Shown piece by piece: positions 1-4,873 of a stretch of 5,783 nt of DNA. Every line of letters starts with the position of its first letter. The first letter of the stretch is position 1. The translations under genes and the position numbers were made by a program. Origin of the DNA: Deltaproteobacteria bacterium (lineage in GTDB: Bacteria > Desulfobacterota_B > Binatia > UBA9968); the NCBI GenBank assembly GCA_016193385.1, contig JACPSF010000011.1, positions 1 to 5,783 of the forward strand. The letters are read 5' to 3'. A model generated the notes under the pieces. That model was not told where the DNA came from and searched no databases. It worked only from the letters and a program-made list of their open reading frames with translations.

Positions 1-242
1 GCTTCTACCCAGTCATCAAAAGTGGGGTTCACTATCCGCCCGGTACGCTCCATCGGACGGATAAATTCGGTCAGCAAATTGCGGGTGCGGCCATCCCTGG
101 CATTAACGTAGAGCTCGTACGCTACAATGGAAGACAAATAGGTGGCGGGCAGCAGAGGATAAAAGGTCTGTCGAAATCGGTTTCTTTCCGCCTCAGACCT
201 GGCGGCTCCGAGATAAACATTGGTGTCAAGCAGGTACTTCAC
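1..242 (-). CDS. vapC: PIN-domain ribonuclease toxin, VapC-like (3' end beyond window)
   Basis: Reading the minus strand from a GTG at 242-240 gives 80 codons without a stop to the window edge. The protein begins (M)KYLLDTNVYLGAAR, the usual first strand of a PIN domain with the first metal-binding acid at Asp6. It continues with LSSIVAYELYVNAR (residues 36-49), which carries the second conserved acid, Glu43. The stretch IVNPTFDDWVEA at the cut end also fits the family. PIN toxins of VapBC systems are Mg2+/Mn2+-dependent endoribonucleases of about 130 residues, so roughly 60% of the protein is present and the C-terminal acidic residues are outside the window. The GTG start overlaps the antitoxin stop (GTGA), which favours this start and implies translational coupling. 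The family call is firm; the RNA target is unknown. Confidence 0.85.
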   Translation of the reverse strand, partial: MKYLLDTNVYLGAARSEAERNRFRQTFYPLLPATYLSSIVAYELYVNARDGRTRNLLTEFIRPMERTGRIVNPTFDDWVE

Positions 243-433
243 CGATAAACGGTCCGGAAGCGGCCTTCCTTGATCAGCCTGTCGAGAGACTCTTCCATCT
301 CTCGGTCGTCAATAGTTTTTTGCAGCGCCCTTTGAATAGCTTCCGTATCCGTCTTTACATTAAACAGGCGACGGGCCTTTTCGATCATGCCTTCATCCAA
401 ATTGTAGGTTTTCTTTTTCACTGCGGCTCTCAT
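239..433 (-). CDS. vapB: VapB-type antitoxin, probable ribbon-helix-helix protein
   Basis: This 64-residue protein directly precedes and overlaps by 4 nt the PIN toxin gene, which is the normal antitoxin-toxin order. The basic N-terminus followed by KKTYNLDEGMIEKARRLF (residues 7-24) fits a short beta strand and first helix of a ribbon-helix-helix DNA-binding fold. KTDTEAIQRALQKTIDD (27-43) fits the second helix. The charged tail (EESLDRLIKEGRF) is the kind of segment that wraps around and blocks the toxin. The ATG start has a strong AGGAGG site 4 nt upstream on the minus strand. It should neutralise the PIN toxin and repress its own promoter. The fold is inferred from residue pattern and position, not from an alignment. 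Confidence 0.8.
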   Translation of the reverse strand: MRAAVKKKTYNLDEGMIEKARRLFNVKTDTEAIQRALQKTIDDREMEESLDRLIKEGRFRTVYR

Positions 434-443
434 GGGGCCTCCT

Positions 444-468
444 GTATGTAAGATACGGACACTTTATA
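444..468 (-). promoter_or_regulatory. Possible promoter/operator of the VapBC operon
   Basis: Upstream of the antitoxin on the minus strand there is a TATAAA hexamer (468-463) that could be a -10 element, but I see no good -35 at normal spacing. It is followed by a short palindrome, GTAT-N5-ATAC (444-456), and another GTAT half-site lies at the TATAAA. Short palindromes at this position are typical autorepression operators of ribbon-helix-helix antitoxins. The arms are only 4 bp, so chance is a real alternative. Confidence 0.25.
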
Positions 469-557
469 CCTTGCGTTTCTTTCCTACCCGATTAAGCCTC
501 CAGTTTGAAGGTCGGAATGTGAGGTTTTGGCTTGGTGAAAACCCTCTCAAGATGGGC

Positions 558-577
558 TATAGTGCCGGTTACGGAGG
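558..577 (+). promoter_or_regulatory. Candidate -10 and ribosome binding site for the second toxin-antitoxin operon
   Basis: TATAGT at 558-563 is a reasonable -10 hexamer just upstream of a clear GGAGG Shine-Dalgarno at 573-577, which sits 6 nt before the ATG at 584. The best upstream TTGG-containing hexamers (TTGGCT at 527, TTGGTG at 532) are spaced too far from TATAGT (25 and 20 bp) to be convincing -35 elements. The ribosome binding site is secure; the promoter is tentative and would give a very short leader. Confidence 0.35.
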
Positions 578-583
578 TTTAAC

Positions 584-823
584 ATGACACGAGCCGCTAA
601 GGATATTGTCAAAGCAGCCATCCAGTTGCCGGAGAATGAGCGGGTTCAGGTCGTTGAGCAGCTTCTGGCCAGCCTGGAGACAACAACTGACGAGGACGTA
701 GACGCGGCATGGGCTGCTGAAATCGAAAGGCGTTCGCGGGAGATAAAAGAGGGGACAGTCAGTCTAATCCCTTGGGACGAAGTAAAATCGCAGGCGAGAA
801 AGCGGGCTCGTGCCAAGAAGTGA
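584..823 (+). CDS. Addiction-module antitoxin, Unstab_antitox family
   Basis: This 79-residue protein starts with a helical segment (residues 5-32, KDIVKAAIQLPENERVQVVE onward, LLASLE) matching the 'putative addiction module component' family (Pfam Unstab_antitox). In this family a conserved LP.xER..l...Ll.SL pattern precedes a D-rich linker (TTDEDVDAAW) and an AEIERRSREI.EG helix. The Trp in IPWDEVKSQARKR near the C-terminus is also typical. Family members are about 70-80 residues, so this one is full length. It overlaps the RelE/ParE-type toxin gene downstream by 14 nt. The expected role is to bind and neutralise that toxin and to autoregulate the operon. GGAGG 6 nt upstream supports the start. 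Confidence 0.88.
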   Translation: MTRAAKDIVKAAIQLPENERVQVVEQLLASLETTTDEDVDAAWAAEIERRSREIKEGTVSLIPWDEVKSQARKRARAKK

Positions 824-1118
824 AATACCCTTCCATCCGGGCGCAACGCAAGACTATGAAGAGGCTTACGTTTGGTACTTTGGCCATAGCATCGATCTTG
901 CCGCTGAATTCGAGCGTGAGATTGACCGCGGTCTTCGTTTGATCGCTGATAATCCACTTCGGTGGCCCAAATTCGACGCTGAGCGGCGCCGCTTAGTTCT
1001 ACGAAAGTTTCCGTACTCGATTGTTTACGAGATCATCAAGGAAAAAATCGTGGTGCTGGCCATCGCTCATGGCAGGCGCCGGCCTTATTACTGGCGTGAC
1101 CGGACGTGGGAAAGGTAG
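810..1118 (+). CDS. RelE/ParE-family toxin
   Basis: This 102-residue protein begins at a GTG inside the end of the antitoxin gene. That GTG is the only usual start between the upstream in-frame stop (783-785) and the conserved region, so the 14-nt overlap is probably real and translation is coupled. The order of motifs is that of the RelE/ParE fold: FHPGATQDYEEAYVWY (residues 8-23), a helix with EFEREIDRGLRLIADNP, RWPKFDAERRRLVLRKFPYSIVYEI, and a C-terminal strand VVLAIAHGRRRPYYWRDR (about 81-98). The AIAHGRRRPYYW ending is very characteristic. RelE members cleave ribosome-bound mRNA and ParE members poison DNA gyrase; the sequence alone does not decide which applies. The length is normal and no damage is seen. 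Confidence 0.88.
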   Translation: MPRSEIPFHPGATQDYEEAYVWYFGHSIDLAAEFEREIDRGLRLIADNPLRWPKFDAERRRLVLRKFPYSIVYEIIKEKIVVLAIAHGRRRPYYWRDRTWER

Positions 1119-1182
1119 AATCGACCCATGATTCGCCCGGAATCGGTTCATGATCGAGTCAGAATCGGGTCACAATCGGGCC
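1117..1182. repeat. About six degenerate 11-bp tandem repeat units
   Basis: Directly at the toxin stop codon the sequence falls into 11-bp units beginning at 1117, 1128, 1139, 1150, 1161 and 1172. Examples are AGAATCGACCC, GGAATCGGTTC, ATGATCGAGTC, AGAATCGGGTC and ACAATCGGGCC. The shared core is roughly (A/G)NAATCGGGTC, and the periodicity is lost after 1182. The units are imperfect. Short reading frames cross the block, but none has a supported start or a recognisable product. The block could be an old minisatellite or a helically phased set of protein-binding sites. Confidence 0.6.
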
Positions 1183-1206
1183 GTAGACGAAGGGTCGGGG
1201 GGAGCG

Positions 1207-1236
1207 AGGGTCAGATTTTTACGTGCGCAAGACCCT
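1207..1236. repeat. Small inverted repeat AGGGTC...GACCCT
   Basis: AGGGTC (1207-1212) and GACCCT (1231-1236) are exact reverse complements separated by 18 nt that include a T-run. The left arm followed by AGATTTTTACG resembles the GGGTCAG(G/A)T-type ends of REP-like palindromes common in intergenic DNA of some proteobacteria. That resemblance is from memory only. A 6-bp stem can arise by chance. Confidence 0.3.
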
Positions 1237-1287
1237 ATCCAGTGCGAGATCGAAGCCACAGACCGCCAGATCGACCATCTTGTTTAC
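1231..1287 (+). pseudogene. Remnant resembling the C-terminus of a restriction-modification methylase
   Basis: Translated in the frame of 1237-1239 (ATC), these bases read IQCEIEATDRQIDHLVY. This closely matches a C-terminal signature of many type IIG/Eco57I-like restriction-methylase proteins, usually I.ATDRQID.LVYELYGLTEEEI. The match stops abruptly after LVY: the expected ELYGLTEEEI is replaced by SRDLFMPNQYKV. Upstream residues do not look like methylase sequence either. I read it as a short orphan fragment left by deletion or recombination. The family assignment rests on my recognition of the motif, so an unrelated coincidence cannot be excluded. Confidence 0.5.
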
Positions 1288-1332
1288 TCCAGAGACCTTT
1301 TCATGCCGAATCAATACAAAGTTGCTGAATTT

Positions 1333-1388
1333 CCAATTTGAGTTTAAGCCAACAGGAGCGTGTGGCAGTTGGTAAAATTCAAATTAGG
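1333..1388. repeat. Long imperfect inverted repeat (hairpin)
   Basis: The arm AATTTGAGTTT (1335-1345) pairs with AAATTCAAATT (1375-1385), with one G-T position that would be a G-U pair in a plus-strand RNA. An inner stem CCAAC/GTTGG (1349-1353 with 1368-1372) continues it after a small bulge, leaving the 14-nt loop AGGAGCGTGTGGCA. Outer CC/GG bases extend it to 1333-1388 with one unpaired base. No T-run follows, so it is not a standard terminator. It could be a palindromic mobile repeat, a regulator site or an RNA structure. Confidence 0.5.
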
Positions 1389-1443
1389 ACATGACGCCAC
1401 GCTTTGGCCTGCAACCCGCCAGGATTTTTGCTCAAACGGGCTA

Positions 1444-1472
1444 TTGACCAACCATGTCGGATCACGTATGTA
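1444..1472 (+). promoter_or_regulatory. Candidate sigma70-type promoter of the DUF1989-UbiD-molybdenum hydroxylase operon
   Basis: TTGACC (1444-1449), one base from the -35 consensus, is followed after exactly 17 bp by TATGTA (1467-1472), a weaker -10. Transcription would start near 1479, about 20 nt before the ATG at 1500. This is the only good -35/-10 pair I find between the toxin gene and the operon. I see no clear activator site. Confidence 0.4.
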
Positions 1473-1485
1473 GGTTTTATCCGCT

Positions 1486-1491
1486 GGGAGG
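1486..1491 (+). promoter_or_regulatory. Ribosome binding site that sets the DUF1989 gene start
   Basis: GGGAGG lies 8 nt before the ATG at 1500. An alternative upstream in-frame ATG at 1404 has no such site and would add 32 residues unlike the family. It also lies upstream of the candidate promoter, so the start at 1500 is preferred. Confidence 0.7.
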
Positions 1492-1499
1492 ACACAGCG

Positions 1500-2138
1500 A
1501 TGATCGTCAGCGAGAACATTGTCCAGAAGAATACCGGCATGGCCTTCATCGTGAAAAAAGGGCAGGTCATTCGAGTCATCGGGGAATCAACGGCGGACTT
1601 CGTGGTTTTCAATCTCAACGATCCTAAGGAGCGCTTTGATCAGGCGCGGACGAAAGTCGACCAGGGCAAGATCTATGTCACCAAGGGAGATCTGCTCATT
1701 TCCAAGTTCAACAACGTGATGATGACGATCGTGGAGGATACCTACGAGGGAACCCACGACATTCAGAAGGGGATGTGCAGCACCTCTTTTTACGAGAAAT
1801 GGGGGGAGAAGATATTCGAAATTTACGGCGGCACGTGGAAGAAAATCGGGCGCAAGAAGGAAGCCGCGCCCGACCATGGGTGCTGGGAAAACCTGACTCA
1901 GGCTTTGAAACCGTGGCAGATACCCGCCGAGGATATTCCGAGCCCGCTCAACGTCTTTCAGACTATGGTGATCAATGGTAAGACGGGGACCATGCGCTAT
2001 GCCATGCAGCGGCCGAAGCCCGGGACCTATATGGATTTGAGGGCCGAGATGGACTGCCTGGTGGGGATCAGCGCGTGCCCGGAGGGTGGCAGGGGTAAGG
2101 AGCTTAAGGTCGTGGTTTACGAAGGCCAACCCGAATAG
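1500..2138 (+). CDS. DUF1989 / urea carboxylase-associated family protein
   Basis: This 212-residue protein has the layout of DUF1989 (urea carboxylase-associated) proteins. The N-terminal part is KKGQVIRVIGESTADFVVFNLNDPKERF (19-46), then GKIYVTKGDLLIS (56-68). The central EDTYEGTHDIQKGMCS (79-94) corresponds to the family's DT.G.HD...G.C core. HGCWENL (126-132), LNVFQTM (150-156) and the C-terminal KPGTYMDLRAEMD...ISACPE (173-195) follow. His86, Asp87, Cys93, Cys128 and Cys193 are the obvious candidate metal or catalytic residues; that is inference from conservation. Known members include the two subunits of carboxyguanidine deiminase, but no guanidine or urea carboxylase gene is visible here, so the substrate is open. 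It is the first gene of the operon and ends 32 nt before the UbiD gene. Confidence 0.85.
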   Translation: MIVSENIVQKNTGMAFIVKKGQVIRVIGESTADFVVFNLNDPKERFDQARTKVDQGKIYVTKGDLLISKFNNVMMTIVEDTYEGTHDIQKGMCSTSFYEKWGEKIFEIYGGTWKKIGRKKEAAPDHGCWENLTQALKPWQIPAEDIPSPLNVFQTMVINGKTGTMRYAMQRPKPGTYMDLRAEMDCLVGISACPEGGRGKELKVVVYEGQPE

Positions 2139-2170
2139 ACCCCCCCAGGGTTGGACGGCAAGGAGGCGCC

Positions 2171-3517
2171 ATGTTTGAAGACCTTCGGACCTACCTTTCC
2201 TATTTGGAAGACAAGGGCCAACTGCTTCGAGTGCAGGAAGAAGCGGATTCCAAGTTCGAGATCGCTGCCGGCATTCGCAAGACCTCCGATATTCAGGGAC
2301 CCGCCCTCTTGTTCGAGAAAGTCAAAGGCTTTCCAGGATGGCGCGTGTTGGGCGGACTGTTCGCCACGCGCAAGCTCATCGCCCTGGCGCTGGGCATTCC
2401 CGAGGACCGGCTTCTTGAGCAATATCTAACCCTCGAGGAAAAGCGCATCCCGCCGGAAATCGTCGAAACCGGCCCGGTCAAAGAGATCTGCTGGAAGGGA
2501 GATCAGGTGGATCTCCGTCGGCTCCCGATGGTCACCCATTCGGAGAAGGATTGCGGCCCCTATGTCACGATCGGCGTTCAGATCGGCAAGGATCCTGATA
2601 CCGGGATCCGCAACGTGTCGATTCATCGCATGCTGCTTCTGGGCAAGGACCGCCTCTCCCTGTGGGCGCCCGCCGATCATCACTTGGGCCGGATGATTTT
2701 GAAAGCCGAGGAGAAGGGCAAGGGAATGGAAGTGGCCACGGCCATCGGCGTGGACCCGGCCATCATAATCGGATCTCAGGCCAAGGTGCCGTGGGGAGTG
2801 GATGAGTTTTACGTGGCCGGAGGCCTGCGTGGGGCCCCGGTCAAGCTCGTTCCGTGCGACACCATCGACGTCGAGGTTCCGGCGGCCGCGGAAATCGTCA
2901 TCGAAGGGGTGACGATTCCAGGGGAGCGGGTTCCCGACGGGCCTTATGGCGAATACCCGGGCTGTTACAGCGAGGCGAAACAGTCCCCGGTCGTCAAGGT
3001 CACGGCGATCACGATGAGACAGAATCCGATTTATCAGACTGCCCTTACCGGTTTTCCTGTCACCGAAAACCATACGCTCATCGAATACGCCAATGCCGCC
3101 GTCATTTACCGGGAGGCCCGAAAGATCGTCCCGGAGGTCAAAGCTGTTCACGTAACGCCGGGTGGGACGTTTCGTCACCACGTGGTGGTCTCCGTTAAGA
3201 AGAGACACGACGAAGAGGCGCGCAACGTGATCGTGGGCCTGCTCGCTCTCGGGCTGGGTCTAAAGCAGGTCACTGTGGTCGATGAGGACATCGATGTACG
3301 CGATCCGCTCGACGTCGAGTGGGCCTTGAGCACGCGGATGCAGCCGGACCGGGACATCATCATCGTGCCGCGGCTGGCCTGTTCGACGTTGGATCCCTCG
3401 GCGCCGAAGCCGCGCACCACCGCGGGCTGGGGGATCGACGCGACCATGCCGCTCGGCGATCGGGAGCGGTTCGAGAAGGTGAGGGTCCCGGGCGTGGAAA
3501 AAGTGAAGTACGTCTGA
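2171..3517 (+). CDS. ubiD: UbiD-family prenyl-FMN-dependent (de)carboxylase
   Basis: This 448-residue protein is collinear with UbiD-family enzymes, which use prenylated FMN and a divalent metal to add or remove CO2 on aromatic, heteroaromatic or alpha,beta-unsaturated acids. The N-terminal domain starts FEDLRTYLSYLEDKGQLLRV. The active-site region RNVSIHRMLL supplies Asn148 and Arg153, followed by His171 and Glu212 (GVDEFYVAGGL). Spacing matches the Asn/His/Glu cofactor-metal ligands and catalytic Arg of Aspergillus Fdc1. EIVIEGVTIPGERVPDGPYGEYPG (241-264) holds the acidic pair Asp256 and Glu261 (Glu277/Glu282 in Fdc1). The C-terminal part (from about 300) fits the oligomerisation domain. 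AAGGAGG 4 nt upstream sets the start. The symbol marks the family only: the setting beside a molybdenum hydroxylase points to catabolism, not ubiquinone synthesis. No ubiX-like prenyl-FMN synthase is in the window. Confidence 0.92.
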   Translation: MFEDLRTYLSYLEDKGQLLRVQEEADSKFEIAAGIRKTSDIQGPALLFEKVKGFPGWRVLGGLFATRKLIALALGIPEDRLLEQYLTLEEKRIPPEIVETGPVKEICWKGDQVDLRRLPMVTHSEKDCGPYVTIGVQIGKDPDTGIRNVSIHRMLLLGKDRLSLWAPADHHLGRMILKAEEKGKGMEVATAIGVDPAIIIGSQAKVPWGVDEFYVAGGLRGAPVKLVPCDTIDVEVPAAAEIVIEGVTIPGERVPDGPYGEYPGCYSEAKQSPVVKVTAITMRQNPIYQTALTGFPVTENHTLIEYANAAVIYREARKIVPEVKAVHVTPGGTFRHHVVVSVKKRHDEEARNVIVGLLALGLGLKQVTVVDEDIDVRDPLDVEWALSTRMQPDRDIIIVPRLACSTLDPSAPKPRTTAGWGIDATMPLGDRERFEKVRVPGVEKVKYV

Positions 3518-3520
3518 TCG

Positions 3521-4393
3521 ATGAAGCCCTTCGAGTATTTAGAACCGACGACGGTTAGCGAAGCTTGCGCTCTGCTCAAAAAGGGCGGCGCCGAGGCGCG
3601 AGTATTTGCGGGCGGCGCTCTGATGACGATCCTGATGAAAGAGGGACTGCTCCAACCCAAGACCCTGATCAACATCAAGCGGATCTCCGGACTTAAAGGC
3701 ATTGATTTTCACCCCCAGGAAGGCCTGACCATCGGCGCTCTGGTCACCCATCATGAGCTGGAGACCTCTAGGACCGTGAAAGAAAAGCTTCCGATTCTGT
3801 GCGCGGTCGAAAAAGAGGTCGCCAACATCCGGGTGCGCAGCATGGCGACTGTAGGGGGGAACCTGGCTTCCGGGGAGCCGCTGACCGACCTGCCGCAGGT
3901 TTTTATCGCGCTGGATGCCCGCATCAAAATTGCTTCATCGAGCGGCGAGAGGGTCATGCCGCTTGAGGACCTTTATGTGGACTACTACCAGACTCGCCTT
4001 GCCGGCGATGAGATTGTAACGCAAGTCATTGTTCCGCCCGTTCCCGAGCGCACAGGGATCGAATATATCCGCTTCTCGAGCAGCTCGGTGGTTGACAAAC
4101 CGTGCGTCGGGGTGGCGTCCCGCGTCAGTCTCGGTCCGCAGCGATCTTGCCAAACCGTGAGGATCGTGCTCGGGTGCGTCGGGCCGACGCCGCTGCGAGC
4201 GAAGAAGGCGGAGGCATTGGTGGCTGGGAAGCGTCTCAATCCGCAGCTTGCGGAAGAGGCCGGCGCCGTGGCCACGGGGGAGTGCAGCCCGGTGAGCGAC
4301 CTGCGTGGCTCGGAGCAGTACAAGCGGGCCGTCGTGGGCGTTCTGGTCAGGCGGGCTCTGGCCCAGGCTTATGAAAGCGCTTCGCGGAGCTGA
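3521..4393 (+). CDS. Molybdenum hydroxylase FAD-binding (medium) subunit, CoxM/XdhB-like
   Basis: This 290-residue protein has the two-part fold of FAD subunits of xanthine dehydrogenase/CO dehydrogenase-family enzymes, which pass electrons from the [2Fe-2S] subunit to an acceptor. It opens with MKPFEYLEPTTVSEA. AGGALMTILMK (30-40) is the first FAD pyrophosphate loop, and TVGGNLA (110-116) followed by EPLTD (119-123) is the second. VRSMAT before it and the DYYQTRLAGDEIVTQVIVPP stretch are also typical. From about 180 the sequence fits the C-terminal CO dehydrogenase flavoprotein domain (PTPLRAKKAEALVAGK). Length is normal. In the first loop Ala33 stands where Thr, His or Gln is common; I do not regard this as disabling. 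It begins 3 nt after the UbiD stop, with only a weak ribosome binding site, so coupling to UbiD translation is likely. Confidence 0.9.
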   Translation: MKPFEYLEPTTVSEACALLKKGGAEARVFAGGALMTILMKEGLLQPKTLINIKRISGLKGIDFHPQEGLTIGALVTHHELETSRTVKEKLPILCAVEKEVANIRVRSMATVGGNLASGEPLTDLPQVFIALDARIKIASSSGERVMPLEDLYVDYYQTRLAGDEIVTQVIVPPVPERTGIEYIRFSSSSVVDKPCVGVASRVSLGPQRSCQTVRIVLGCVGPTPLRAKKAEALVAGKRLNPQLAEEAGAVATGECSPVSDLRGSEQYKRAVVGVLVRRALAQAYESASRS

Positions 4394-4402
4394 TCTGGCG
4401 TT

Positions 4403-4864
4403 ATGAAAAAGACCATCCGTTTTCGCGTCAACGGTGTCGATACCGCGCTCGAGGTGGAAACGCACCTGACATTGCTACAGGTTGTGCGGGAAAGCCTCGG
4501 GCTGACAGGAGCCAAGTTCGCATGCGGCATTCAGGTGTGCGGCACTTGCACGTTGCTCCTGAACGGCAAGCCCGTGAGCGCCTGTTCGGTCCTCGTAGTG
4601 GATGCCGACGGGAGCGATGTATTGACCGTGGAAGGGCTGGCCAAAGACGGGCAACTGCATCCTCTGCAGGAGGCGTTTATGGAATTCGGCGCACTTCAAT
4701 GCGGCTACTGCACGCCGGGATTTCTACTGACCGCCAAGGCGCTGCTGGATGAGAACCCGCATCCGAGCGAGGAAGAGATCCGGAGTTACCTGGCGGGAAA
4801 CCTTTGCCGCTGCGGCTGCTATCAGGAAATTGTGCGCGCGATTCAGAAGGTCGCCGGGCGCTAG
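4403..4864 (+). CDS. Molybdenum hydroxylase [2Fe-2S] (small) subunit, CoxS/XdhC-like
   Basis: This 153-residue protein has both iron-sulfur domains of the family's small subunit, which carries electrons from the molybdenum centre to FAD. The N-terminal ferredoxin-like domain binds the first cluster through Cys41, Cys46, Cys49 and Cys61 (CGIQVCGTC then PVSAC). The helical C-terminal domain binds the second through Cys100, Cys103, Cys135 and Cys137 (LQCGYCTPG and NLCRCGCY). All eight ligands are present and length is standard. The last motif reads CRCGCY in place of the commoner CRCTGY, adding Cys139; I believe this variant occurs in other members. The gene lies 9 nt after the FAD-subunit stop and 9 nt before the molybdopterin-subunit start, so all three subunits should be made together. 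No good Shine-Dalgarno is close to the ATG. Confidence 0.95.
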   Translation: MKKTIRFRVNGVDTALEVETHLTLLQVVRESLGLTGAKFACGIQVCGTCTLLLNGKPVSACSVLVVDADGSDVLTVEGLAKDGQLHPLQEAFMEFGALQCGYCTPGFLLTAKALLDENPHPSEEEIRSYLAGNLCRCGCYQEIVRAIQKVAGR

Positions 4865-4873
4865 GAGTCCGCT

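Larger units (their letters stand above)
1119..1499. other. Gene-free junction between toxin-antitoxin module and metabolic operon
   Basis: No complete gene is credible in these 381 bases. Small open frames exist (for example 1128-1328 and 1150-1341) but they lack ribosome binding sites and family resemblance, apart from the short methylase-like remnant. From left to right the stretch contains the 11-bp repeats, a short hairpin, the remnant, a long imperfect inverted repeat near 1333-1388, and the presumed promoter and ribosome binding site of the DUF1989-UbiD operon. The patchwork of unrelated pieces suggests a recombination junction. Confidence 0.6.

Noticed and set aside
1128..1341. Two small plus-strand frames (1128-1328 and 1150-1341) as genes
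   Set aside because: Their first parts are just translated 11-bp repeats, neither has a ribosome binding site, and the second contains only a short methylase-like remnant.
1404..1427. Terminator-like hairpin TGGC...GCCA followed by ATTTTT
   Set aside because: The stem is only 4 bp and there is no gene immediately upstream, so it falls short of a credible intrinsic terminator.
1404..1499. N-terminal 32-codon extension of the DUF1989 gene
   Set aside because: The ATG at 1404 has no ribosome binding site, the added residues are unlike the family, and the extension covers the candidate promoter. GGGAGG before 1500 supports the shorter protein.
1389..1499. Guanidine riboswitch ahead of the DUF1989 gene
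   Set aside because: Considered because some DUF1989 proteins act in guanidine breakdown. I see no paired hairpins with ACGR loops or other ykkC-type signature in the leader.
1587..2129. 180-codon open frame on the minus strand
   Set aside because: It mirrors the DUF1989 gene, whose conserved motifs and ribosome binding site fix the true strand.
2426..3208. 260-codon open frame on the minus strand
   Set aside because: It lies wholly antisense to the well-supported UbiD gene and has no family resemblance or ribosome binding site. It is a by-product of GC-rich codon use.
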